64,000 nucleotides of DNA. Source: Diplonema japonicum (taxonomy: Eukaryota > Euglenozoa > Diplonemea > Diplonemida > Diplonemidae). The stretch covers positions 1-64,000 of the forward strand of contig OZ025737.1 in assembly GCA_964019335.1 (NCBI GenBank), given 5' to 3'. Each line of letters opens with the position of its first letter. Within the stretch, counting starts at the first letter, position 1. Under the pieces are notes generated by a model. The model had not been told where the DNA came from and did no database searches. It saw only the letters and a list, made by a program, of their open reading frames with translations. Below are positions 31,072-41,469 of the stretch, one piece after another. The translations under genes were made by a program, and so were the position numbers.

Positions 31072-34000
31072 ATGTCTCGCCCGAAGACAGAATCGGTGCC
31101 CATCCCCGAGGCGCAGTCCGTGTACTACTCAGACGATGGTACAGCGAGTGTGGTGCTCGAAGATATCTACGACCCCAACTACTCACCCACGAACGAGGAG
31201 CTTATCGACTATGCCTCATGGTTGGGCATGGACCCTGACGAGGATGAACCCCTTATGTGGATTGCAGAGCAAGGACTGAAGTCTCCGCTCCCCGAAAACT
31301 GGCGGCCATGCAAGACAGACAACGGGGATGTGTACTATTTCAACTTCCGTACAGGGGAGTCCATTTGGGACCACCCTCTAGATCCTAAATTCAAGGCGCT
31401 TTACAAACGTGAGAAGCAAAAGATGATGGAGAAGAAGCCCTTCAAGACGAAGATGGACGACGAGGTGCGTGAGTTCCTCACAGGCGAGCCGGCAAATAAG
31501 AAAAAGAAATCTAACAAGAGTAACGACGGCAAGAGCAGCGCCCCCGGTGGCAACCCAGGTGGCAAGAAGGGCAGCGGCCTCCCGAGCACACTGACGAATG
31601 CGTTGAAAAAAGCAGCTGAGAAAGAGGTGGTGAAAGACAACAAGGAAGAAGCTACTACTGTGGCGCCTGCAAGGGGTAAGGGTAAATTCGGGAATCTTCC
31701 TGCAAACCCTCTTGCAAAAGTGGGCAAACCGATCCTGGGCAGTGGAGGTGGTTTGCGGCCAATAGAAGAAGAAGAGAAGGGAACAGGTTCGTCGGCTCTG
31801 GGGAAGCAAGCTCTCCCTGGGCTAGGGGGGCTCATGGAGAAGGGTTCCCCATTGACAAGCACACTGAAGACGCCATCGTCGCTGCTTGGGAAGCCATCCT
31901 TCGATGATCAAGGGGAGAAGGACGCTCTGGAGGACAGCTTCAAAAGCGAGTTGGACACACTGCGCAAAGAGCACAAGAGACTGCTGGAAGAAGCGAGACG
32001 TGCCCATGAACAGGAGACAAAACAGCTGAAGTATACGCAAGAGCAAGACCTACAAGACTTGGAGATGGAGTTCAACAAGCAGAAGAACGCAGCAAAGCGG
32101 CGGAATGCAACGAAACAATCCGAATGGGAAAGAGAACTCGACGAGCAGCAGCTCAGCAACAGAAGGAAGTATGAAAAGGAGCTGGTCGCAGAGTTTGAGC
32201 AATGGAAACAAGACAAAGAACAGATGCACAAGAGCCAAAAAGAGCGACAAGAGCTCCTCCACAAGGAGGACCTAGAACTGCTGAAAACAAAGAAGGACGA
32301 CATGCTGCGGAAGTTGAAGCGAGAACATGAGACACAGATCGAAGAGAAGCAGTCGGAATGGGAAGAGAAGAAGGAAGCGCTAGACAAGCAGGAGAGAGAT
32401 CTCTCGAAGCGAAGAGAAGGCCTGACTAATGCCAGAAGCGAGCTGGAGAGTAAAGAGGTGGAGATTAAGCAACAGCTTGTGAACTTAAAGGAAAAAGAAA
32501 AAGAGAATGAAACCAGAAGAAAGGAGTTAGAAACTATGAGCTCCAGTGAAGACTTCACTGCTCTCTCAGCTCAGAACAACAAAGAAGTCCAGGACCTGCT
32601 TGCAGAGCACGCTGGAAAGATGGAAGACATCAAGCACAGCACACGGGAGGAGGTAGAAGCGTCGAAGGCTGACCATGAAAGAGAGCTTGAGGCACTGAAG
32701 GCAAAGCATGTTGACAACCAGAAGCAGCTCCAGGCTCAGTGTGAAGCTAAAAAAGCAGAGCTCGAGGCTGAACAGGAACGTCTCGAAGAGGCTCTAAAGC
32801 AGAAGCGTGACGAGCTAGACACAGCAGCTAACAACCTTGCAGCGGAGACTGAGGGTTTGCAAGGCAGCACTATATCGGAAAGGAGGCAGGCACTTGCGGC
32901 AGAGCTGGAAGAAGAGCTTGCGGAGACGAAGAGACGGCATGCACAAGAGAAGCAGGCAATAGAAGACATCCTTAAGGCAGAGACGGAAAAGCTGAATGCG
33001 AGGCGGGCAGAAGTAGAAAGAAAAACAAACGAGCTGAGAGAACAAGAGAACGAGCAAGAAGCGAAGCGGCGAGAGCTCGAAGAGGCCAACAGGTCGCATG
33101 AGGCAGCAATGGAAGCGCTGAAGAGGGACTTTGAGGCAGAGGCAGCAAAGCAACGCGAGTCTCTGGAGGAGGAACACACAGCACGTATGGTAGCCGAGAA
33201 GAACAGACTGGAACAGGAGACGAGAAGTAAACTTGTAGATCTGACGAACCAGAACGAAGTGGAGATTACCTTGAAGAGACAACAAGAAGAAGCGCGCATT
33301 CAGAAAGAGCTGACAGAGCTCAAGTTGGCAGGAGAGAGGGAAAAGAAGGCGTTCCTGGAAAAGACTAACGCAGAACATATGAAGCTCGAGAGCTCGAAGA
33401 TCGATGCTAAAATTGAAGAGTACAAAGCGCAAGAGCAGGCACGGCTGAACAGCGCCATGCGGGGACTGGAAGATGACATGAAAGAAAAGGAGCGTGCAGC
33501 AAAGCAGCGCTTTGATACTGAGATGGCAGTACGCCTACAGCAGTACCAGGCAAGCGAAGAAGAGAGGCTCGTTGTTGCTTTCGGAGCGTCAAAGAACAAG
33601 TCAGAAGCGTTGGCTGTGGCCCAGGCTGACCTTGACGAGGAGCTGAGGGTACAGCGAGCGGCATTCGAAGACAAGCTCAAAGCGTTGGCTGATGAATATG
33701 AGCGGAAGAACTTCGAGATGCGAAGAGAAGCAGAAGAGATACATGATGCAAAGGTGGAGAAATTCATGGCCAAGCACAACAAGCAGCTGGAGCTTCTCGA
33801 AAACCAGCACACAAGAGAGCTTCGGGAGATGAAGGGAAGACACGAGCGGCACCTTGTGGAACAGCGCACCGCAGAGGATTACACAGAGCGCTTCGCTTCC
33901 GAGAAGAAGGCCTTAGAAGAGACCCACGTGAGGCAGCTGAGTACATTACGCAAAGAGAACGCGCAACAGCTGTCAACTGAGCAAAGCACGCACAGCAGAC

Positions 34001-34785
34001 GGCTTGAGGAGATTAAGGAGGCCAATGCTGTACAGCTCAGCGAGATGCGTGTGAAGGAGCATGAGAGGCAGATGGAGACAGTAAAGGAGAAAGTACGTCA
34101 CAGGGCCGCGGATAAGATTTCACAAGCCAGCGACAGCGACAACCAATTGAGCTACAACGAAAGGCACAGAAAGCACGAGAAGAAAACTCGGCACAAGCAG
34201 CAGCACCAGGACAAGGACAACATCAGACAGGCAAAGCAGTTTCTAAAGAAACACAAGAAACGACTGAAGGACAGACAGGTATGATTCGCTATGTTTGTAA
34301 TGGCACACCGACAGGAGCATCTGAGGGCACTGCGAGCGAAATGGGAAGGTGACCTAGAGGAGCTGAGGCGTGGTGGTAAGAAAGCGGACACAAGTGTGCT
34401 GAAACAGGCCAAGAAGAGGCTAGACCAGCAAGCAGAGGAGCTGAACATGGATGTGAAGCAGCTGGTGAACGGAGAGTATTGGCTGACGCAGCGTATCAAG
34501 AAGCAGAGCGACTGGGAAGTTGAGTCGTGTGTCAGCAGCAGCTTGTCATCCATGACCCCCACCAGACCCCGCACCTGGGGGACATCCTCACGGCAGTCAC
34601 ATTATGCTGAGCCGGGCATCATCTTGTCAACTCTGTCCTCCCTTCAGAACCAAGTCAAGCACCTGACAGACCAGCTCAACCAGTTCCGTGACCCTTACAG
34701 CTCTCGCCCTCATTCACGCAGCAGCAACCATCACATTATCACTGAGTGGTCCGATTGGCTCAGACAGCCAAAGCAAGCCTGGTAA
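31072..34785 (+). CDS. CEP164: CEP164-like WW/coiled-coil transition-fibre protein (1225 aa)
   Basis: Exons 31072-34278 and 34315-34785; the intron is 36 nt and starts GTATG. CEP164 sits on basal-body distal appendages (transition fibres) and recruits TTBK2 for ciliogenesis. Seen: residues 39-70 EELIDYASWLGMDP ... LMWIAEQGL, then a WW domain at 72-104 (PLPENWRPCKTDNGDVYYFN ... SIWDHPLD). This helical-lead plus WW block is diagnostic for CEP164. A Gly/Lys/Pro-rich linker (140-265) is followed by about 780 residues of dense Glu/Lys/Gln coiled coil, then a basic end. Exon 2 ends with FRDPYSSRPHSRSSNHH and a Trp-rich tail. Start ATG 31072 follows acceptor-like ATCACAG at 31059. The length fits protist orthologs. 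Confidence 0.85.
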
Positions 34786-35573
34786 TGGTAACCTGTGCAA
34801 TAAACGCAAAATAATTTTTGCAACTAGATCTTTTAAGTTATGTTGAGAATGCATGCACCCTTGATGTATATACATGTAAATGTGCTAAGGCAGCGTGTAG
34901 ATAATAAGTTTCTCTTTTTTATTTTATTTTCTCCTTTTTTTCTCCCCTTGAGACATTCCATTCCCCAAAAGGGTTGGACACTCGTTACTTTCATTCTCTC
35001 CTTTTTCGAGATTTTCCGGTTCTCGAAGTGAGTGACGTGAACAGCGTGGGTCTTAGAATCTAATGCTGTTGAAAACCACTAACACTCCATATTCATTGTC
35101 GTATTGGTTAAACGGAAAGATTTTACACTTAACTCGAATCCAAAGCAAAAAAAAAAAGAGAAAAAGATAAAAGAAAAAAAAAAACATTACTAATATGCTG
35201 AGAAAGAGTGTCAGCAAAAAATATTTGAGGGGGTGACATAATTAATATTCGAGGATTTATGATAAGGATCTACCCCCCTTTTTTCAGTTTCACTAAATGA
35301 AGGAAGCATCCACACCCACAAACCATAGCCCTACTTGCGAAATGATCCCCCCCCCCCCCCTCTCTATTGTGTCAATCTTGTATTTATTCTGTGGTGCCTT
35401 TTGCGCCATCACTGTTGGCGTTATCTTCCTCCTAGGTCTTTGATGTCCTGTGCAATTAAAGACTCTACTCTTTCATTTTACTGTTCTCCCCCCTACCCGC
35501 CTCTTTCATATTGTTCAGTTGTTTAGTATAAAAGAAGAAAGAAATTTGTTTTTGCGAATGTAGTCCGACCGCC
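34786..35573. other. Intergenic spacer with homopolymer runs
   Basis: It contains AATAAA-like sequence just after the stop (34799), T and A runs, and a C14-scale run near 35347. There is a stretch around 35100-35140 with weak tRNA box-like matches that cannot be folded as a tRNA. It ends at the acceptor-like GTAG at 35563, 10 bases before the next ATG. Confidence 0.55.
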
Positions 35574-37000
35574 ATGACACCACATCCAACAGGTACGATG
35601 GGGGAGGCAATCCCTAGTCTGGGGCAGAAGGGGAAGCCGAGGGGAGGAGGGTGGCTATTGACAGTGGTGGTGGTGACGGGGTTGCTGGTGTTGGACTTCT
35701 CGCCCGCAGTTACTGTGCTTGACCAGGAAGCACTTGGTGGTTTTGTGTCGTCAGTGGGCAATGAGCTGCTGCGGCAGTACATTGACAAGACAGTGCAGAG
35801 TGGCGTCTTCTCTCGCGCGCAGCACGAGCCTGTCGTGCAGAAGGCCACGCAGCTCCTCTCCTCCGCCAGCAACCTCACCGCATCCCCCGTAGATGCAGGC
35901 AGAGCTAACCTCAAGCTCGGCGAGGTCCAAAGCCGCTACCTCAACGACTGGGAGGCCGCCCTGCACTCCTTCCTCAAAGCCGAGACGCTTCTCCCAACCA
36001 CGATCGAGCCTATATACCAGCTAGCTAGGTGCTACATAGAACTGGCTCAGTATGAAAAGGCAGCCGAAAAGCTTCGCGAAGCCATCAAAATGGGAGCCTC
36101 CCGTGAAGGCGACAGCGAGATGTACTTCCATTCCTGCCTCGGACCGTATGAGCTCAGCAAACTGATCTTCGGTCCTGCGAACAAGGACCACATTGTGGAG
36201 TCAGCGAAGCGCTTTGTGCAACTGCAAGAAGGTGACAACGAGTTAGTTAGCGACGGGCTCAGCAGGGCCATCAACACGTGCCCGCCAAGCATGCATCAAG
36301 TGCTGATGCTGTACAGACAGCTGGCGGAATGGAACCTACCGAGGAACAAGAAGAGGGTGCCGAAGGACGCATCGAACTTTCAGATCCCAAAGAAGGACAA
36401 GAAGAAGAAGTCGAAGAGCGGGCAGGTGGCGAAGAAGGTGGTGTTGTCATTCTTGGAATTTGTTGAAAAGTCGGAGCTGCGGAAGCTTGCACTCCCGTTG
36501 CAACAGCACCCTTCGACCACCGTGGTGCAGCTGGGCATGCCCCCCTCGTGGGGGGAAGAAGGCGATGCTCCTGAAAAGCAGAACAGCCAACCGCTAAAGG
36601 CGGACTACATAGTTAACCCATTGTCCTTTGCGGAGGGAGACGGTCCCACCACAGCGAGCCCTGCTGCAACGGAAGAGGAAGAGGGGCACCTGGTCCCCCA
36701 GCCACGGGACAGCGACGTTCACTGGCACGAGGGATACAAGAGACTGTCCTTGTATGACTGCCTGTTTGGCAAGATCGACACTCTCAAGCACGTTGCTGAC
36801 TCGGACTGCACGAAACAGCACCTCCTCCTCTCCTATGACTCCTTCATAGAGGCCAATAAGAAGGTCCTCATCTCTATTTTAGAGAACGAACACCGTTCAA
36901 TCCTCACGGTATACAGCACAGCAAATTTTCAACAACACCACAGACTTGGAAAAACCACAACCAGCAACTCCGTGTACTCTGCTTGCCTGAAGTGGCATGA
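35574..37000 (+). CDS. Membrane-anchored TPR-type protein (463 aa)
   Basis: Exons 35574-36908 and 36944-37000 (intron 35 nt, GTATACAG...CCACAG). Residues 27-50 are a strong hydrophobic segment (GWLLTVVVVTGLLVLDFSP) behind a basic N-terminus, so a signal anchor. TPR-like helical pairs follow (NDWEAALHSFLKAETLLPTT, IYQLARCYIELAQYEKAAEK). A Lys-rich stretch (KKDKKKKSKSG) lies near residue 280, followed by further helical sequence. TPR domains bind peptides or assemble complexes; partner unknown. Without splicing the frame would run on to 37232 with a Lys-rich, poly-Gly end crossing a G run. The spliced 18-residue end is more credible. Confidence 0.7.
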
Positions 37001-37457
37001 CAAAAAAGAAAGTTGTAATAAGCGTAATGAGTATCTAAAGTTTGAAAACAACAGAGAAAGGAAAGAAAGGCAAGAACCAAAAAAAAAAAGTACAAAATCT
37101 GCAATCATGCGAAGGCCGTCTCTTCTTTTGGGGCGGGCGACGGGATTATGGGGAAGCTTAGTGGTTTTTTCACATTGTGGACCCCTTCCGTGTGCAACTT
37201 TAGCAGGGGGGGGGGGGGGGTCTGTTTTATGAATGAGAGAACGGACTATTATGTTGTTTTTTATTTAAAAAAAAGATACAATCGGGGAGTTTAAAAACTT
37301 GGGATGGATTCTGTCAAACGAGGCTACAAAAAAACTTTGGGTTTCTCCCCCCCCTTTCCCCCCTCTTTTCTTTGCAGTGAAAAAAAAATTCAAAAAATGC
37401 AAACAGATGGTTGCTAAACGATAGACAAAAAAAAAAAAAAAAAAAAAAAGAAACACG
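37001..37457. other. Intergenic spacer
   Basis: Low complexity: a G15-scale run near 37207-37220, C runs near 37348, A runs, and a long A tract (37427-37449) ending 8 bases before the next ATG. No gene seen apart from the possible unspliced tail of the TPR protein (to 37232). Confidence 0.55.
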
Positions 37458-38410
37458 ATGGATTTAATGGCAGCCTTATCGCGGGGTGGCGGCAAGAGCA
37501 TGTCGTACGATGAGCTAGTGAGCGCTTATGCTGGGGAAGCTCCTAAAGAAGATATAGGGGTTCAGAAAATGGAGGATGAACCCATCCCCCCGCCACCAGA
37601 GTTAATAACGAGACCGAAAGCCGCTGGCGAGGCGGTGTGCCCTTCGTTCGGTTTCAATGACCCAGCTGACGGTGCAAGGGTCGTCTTCAGCACCCTTGGG
37701 GCAGGTGCGCAGGGGGCGTACTACAGTGTGGACAACATCGCCCGCCCGCTCTTCAAGACAGCCTTCTTCGGGAAAGACGCCACAGGGTACTACATTGAGG
37801 TATGTCGTCATGTAGCACCAAGTGAACCGAACTCATACAGCTCACCGACATACGGCGGCAGGTTGCACTCCCCAGCAGTGTCGCTCCCGACGCCGTCAGA
37901 CGGCTCAAACTTATCTTTGAAACAGCGAACGTTGCTCACAACCTGCACCCCCCACAGAAGCAGGAAACCCCCGTCCCACCCACTCCTGCCAACCCCCCAC
38001 CTCCAACCGAACCCCCACCACCTATCGAGAGCGCACCCTTGCCTGCGGTCAAAGAGATCGAGGTGGAACCACGAAAAGACAAGCGAGAGCCTAAAAAAAC
38101 CGACCCCGAACCGAAAACAAAGGAGAACTCAAAAGCCATGCAGAAAGCACGTGCGTTTGAGGAGGTGTGTCAAAAAAAAAATTTTTTTTTTTTAAACTTA
38201 CGTCACAGATGTTCTGGAATGGCGCAACTGTCGGTGGCAACAGTGGCAATGCTGGTGGCAAGGTATGGCCCCGTTCGGGAAAAAAAAAAACCATTTGGCA
38301 CAAACGCATTCAAACTTTTTTTTTTATAGGGTGGTAAAACCGGAGGGAAACAGGGCTCAAAGGCCCCCCAGAATGCTAAAATAAGAGTCAAACGTGCCGA
38401 TGGTAGTTGA
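37458..38410 (+). CDS. Proline-rich protein with novel N-terminal domain (266 aa)
   Basis: Four exons: 37458-37799, 37841-38164, 38209-38262 (18 codons) and 38330-38410. Introns are 41, 44 and 67 nt; the last two carry A or T runs. All are phase 0, and the spliced frame is open. Residues 1-170 look folded: a PSFGFNDPADGARVVFST block, then YYSVDNIARPLFKTAFFGKD and a helical RRQVALPSSVAPDAVRRLKL stretch. A Pro-rich linker (PPTPANPPPPTEPPPPIE) comes next, then a charged Lys/Glu region and a Gly/Lys-rich C-terminus (GGKTGGKQGSKAP) that could bind nucleic acid. I do not recognise it. Alternative ends are possible since exons 3 and 4 are short. Confidence 0.65.
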
Positions 38411-38481
38411 GGGTCTAAGTTCTTTTTTCATTACCGCTCTCAGGGCCTTGTGCTCTTGACAAGGTTGGCGGTCACCTGTGA

Positions 38482-39249
38482 ATGCTTACCAGCACTAAGG
38501 CGCAAATGATGCGTGCTTGTTCAAGGCAGCTGAGGCACCGGACAGAGGGTAGGAGGGCGGACTTGTACGCTCATGCAGCTGTGCTGAAATGGACCTCTGA
38601 ACACGATATGACAGAGAGGTCACTGCGGAGGGCTTTCCACAAAGTGGCGAAGGAGGTGCACCCTGACATCGTGGGGGGCGATGAGTCTGTGCAGAAGATG
38701 AGAGAGGTGAACTTGTCATTTAGCTACTTGACTGCGGCCATCAAGAGAGCTGGGGGCGCACTCCCGGTGTCAGTATTTCAACAGGGAGGGGAAACAATCG
38801 AGTGCGACATCGAGGGCATGGCGCAGGGTGAGCTGTGCTTGAGAAATGTGAAGGAACAGCTAGAAGCCGCAGACACGGCAGAGAAAATGAAAACAACACT
38901 GGCCACCCTGTGGGAGGCTGTCATTTGCAGGAATATCGACGACGACGGTGCTTTATTGAAAGCAGTTGTCCACAAGTGGCACAGCGTGCTCCCCCTTGGC
39001 AGGGAGCACACCCTCACCGTTCTGGCAGTCATCAAGAAATGGTCCACCCTCCACGATAGTGAAGTCTCCTTAGACCTCATTCACGATATCCTCGAGAAGT
39101 ACTCCGACGGCTTCACCAACAACAGTCTAGAGGGCTCCGCGATGTCCGAATGCTGGCCACTTATAGTAGAGTTCCTCCAGAAAAATTGTGAGCCGACAGA
39201 GTACACTTTCCTCATACTGAGAAGGATGGACCCTACCATAAGAATCTAA
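38482..39249 (+). CDS. J-domain (DnaJ-like) protein (255 aa)
   Basis: Single exon from ATG 38482; ATG 38506 is an alternative. Residues of about 38-80 form a J domain: RSLRRAFHKVAKEVHPDIVG with the invariant HPD, then MREVNLSFSYLTAAIKR. J domains stimulate Hsp70 ATPase and bring it substrates. The N-terminus is Arg-rich and acid-poor (ACSRQLRHRTEGRRAD), consistent with mitochondrial import, though only suggestive. The remaining 170 residues are helical, with no Gly/Phe or zinc-finger region, so it is a type III J protein. The substrate is unknown. Confidence 0.8.
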   Translation: MLTSTKAQMMRACSRQLRHRTEGRRADLYAHAAVLKWTSEHDMTERSLRRAFHKVAKEVHPDIVGGDESVQKMREVNLSFSYLTAAIKRAGGALPVSVFQQGGETIECDIEGMAQGELCLRNVKEQLEAADTAEKMKTTLATLWEAVICRNIDDDGALLKAVVHKWHSVLPLGREHTLTVLAVIKKWSTLHDSEVSLDLIHDILEKYSDGFTNNSLEGSAMSECWPLIVEFLQKNCEPTEYTFLILRRMDPTIRI

Positions 39250-39444
39250 GCGGGGGGGGGGGGGGGGAGAAGAAAATATGCAAATAAAAAGTCCTTTCAA
39301 ACGTAAAGCCAATGTAACATAGACAAGAGGGTGTTGACATTGGGATGTCGATGTTCTAGTGAAGTGCCATAATTTAGTAGTAATCGCCAAGCATTGTTTT
39401 TGTCTTTAAAAAGAAGTACTCTTGCTACTCACACAACAGGCAAC

Positions 39445-41181
39445 ATGGCGGATTTTGAGATACCGAAGTACACACTCAGTGTGATTGAGACCATCAGATC
39501 CCTGCAGCAGCAGCATGGTCTCAACTCGTACGACTATGAAACGTACAGGCAGTACTGCAGCAGGCGTTTGAGGAGGATTCACAAAACCCTGCGCCTCTTC
39601 GCAGGTACTCAGAAAAAGTACAAGGGCTTAGTTATCCAGGCTGAAGACGTGACGGACATCAGAGTGCTCGAGATGCTGCTGCTGCAGTCCGAGCGTGCGT
39701 GGGCCTACGCAGAGCAATTGAAATACGACCATTCGACAACAGATGATCTGAGGAAGTTACGCCACTGCGCGTCGCGCATGACCAAGGCGGAGCACTGGGC
39801 CAACACCCTGCTCGACATCTGCCAGCACGTCACCGACAGCAGGTCCTGCGAGGAAGTGGCGGCATACGCCACAGAGATCTCGGGCCACAAGGCCATGTCT
39901 AAGAAAAACTGGAAAGAAGCAAAAAATAAGTTTGTGTCTTCGCGGAAGGAGTACGTGAGGCTCCAGACAGACGCAACCTCCAACGTGAAGGCAGCCCTCA
40001 TCCAGAGGGTCTCCGATATGGACCAGAGCATAAGGTTCTGCACCTACAACCTTGGCGAGGACACGCAGAAAGGTGCTGACGCCGACGACAAGGGCATGAA
40101 CGGCACTGTGCTGAAATGGAGGGACCAGAAGGTGATTGTGAACAGCGAGAAGGTGCGCCTCCTTCTGTCTTCAGCCGACACCTACTCGAAAGAGGTGGCG
40201 GCCATCGCCTCGCAGTTCGACGACTCATCAATGTCGGGGCTCAACAAGTTCATCGACATGTACGACAAGGTGTTCATTGCCTACAACGACGCCATCTCGC
40301 AAGTGAGGCAGGACATCGCGCACGAAAAGGAGGGCGACCCGGCCATGCTGCACTTACTAGTTAACTGCCTGAAATATCAGTTATACGAACACACGCTTCG
40401 AAGGAACAAGATCCTGACTCAGGTGCACACGATTCGCTTCGAGAACCGGGAAACAAAGCAGAAGAAGGAGCAGGGCAAGCAGACCACTGCCATGGACATC
40501 GCGAGGCTGCATGACACTGTGAACCAGACGCTTGAGAGCATGCTGGCCATCCCTGGCATTGAGGATGACGAGGAAGTTGCTGACCCGTTGAACCTACAGC
40601 TGATGGTGCACACTGCGTTGAGACAGTTCATTCAGGTATGCTATGTGGGCTAACATGACACAATACAGGCGGAGGCCTTCATATTGATGAACGAGTGGTC
40701 GCACGCGATGCCGTTGTACAATGCGGCCGAGCAGTCGATTGGCGAAGCACTTGCGTTCGCCATGAAGAAGAAGCTTGACGACGATGAAGTGAGGAAGGCA
40801 GGTGAGAAGATCAGAACCGCGAAGTGCGTGTGCAAGGCCACCATGGTGGTCAGAAGCAACACGAAACCTCCTGTAGAGGCGGAAATGCAGGAGAGCACAA
40901 GCCTTGATAAGAATTGCACGGAGTACGTCGCATGCGACGTTGTGTCGAAGATCCCCCCTGACTACCTCAGCACCCCCTGCAGGCCCATTTTCCTGGACGT
41001 TGCTGGCCAGCTTCTGCCGAGACCTTCCATTGGTCACAGGGTCAGCGAAAAGCAAAAGGGTGCCAAGCCCTCCATCAAATCCACTACGGACGCGGCACCC
41101 TCTGCCGTGACCGCAGACGCAGCTGCGGAGGACAAGAAGGGTTGGTTCGGTGGCTGGGGTTGGGGCAACAAGAAGAACTAA
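39445..41181 (+). CDS. SRP68: Signal recognition particle subunit SRP68 (567 aa)
   Basis: Exons 39445-40635 and 40669-41181 (intron 33 nt, phase 0). SRP68 with SRP72 binds the S domain of SRP RNA and is needed for targeting of secretory proteins to the ER. Seen: the characteristic N-terminal RNA-binding segment, in which LSVIETIRSLQQQHGLN and NSYDYETYRQYCSRRLRRIH are followed by LLLQSERAWAYAEQLK. TPR-like helices run through the rest. The C-terminus ends with a Trp/Gly motif GWFGGWGWGNKKN, in the region that contacts SRP72 in other eukaryotes. Length is close to the usual 550-630 aa. The acceptor-like ACAACAG at 39439 is 5 bases before the ATG. Confidence 0.92.
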
Positions 41182-41469
41182 GCCTAATCTTAAAGTGTGC
41201 ACCTTTGAATTTTGTCCTTTAAGTCACCCCCTCGTCCCCCCCTGCCCCAGTGTCTTTCTTTCCGTGAGTGTTTTTTTTTTTTTTTTCCCCGCTTTTTTTC
41301 CTCTTTTTTTTTCCTTATCTGTTGAAGAATTTTGGGTCACACTGTGTTGACCTTGTTTTTTTTAGTGTTTCTGTCTTACCCTCACCCTTCATCCACTACC
41401 CTTTCATCTCACATTGATATTGCTTGCAGTTTTCGTCTGTTATAACATACAGCGGGGACAAATGGAGAG
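41182..41469. other. Intergenic, strongly T-rich
   Basis: Long T runs (41271-41310) end at an acceptor-like TTGCAG at 41429. An out-of-frame ATG at 41462 lies 8 bases before the next gene's ATG and could act as a short upstream ORF. Confidence 0.6.

Noticed and set aside
32736..33869. Long minus-strand frames opposite the CEP164-like coiled coil
   Set aside because: They are Ser/Cys/Leu-rich by-products of GAG/AAG-rich coding sequence on the plus strand.
35100..35145. tRNA-like box sequences (TTGGTTAAACGG and ACTCGAATCC)
   Set aside because: The spacing between the boxes is too short and no cloverleaf arms pair.
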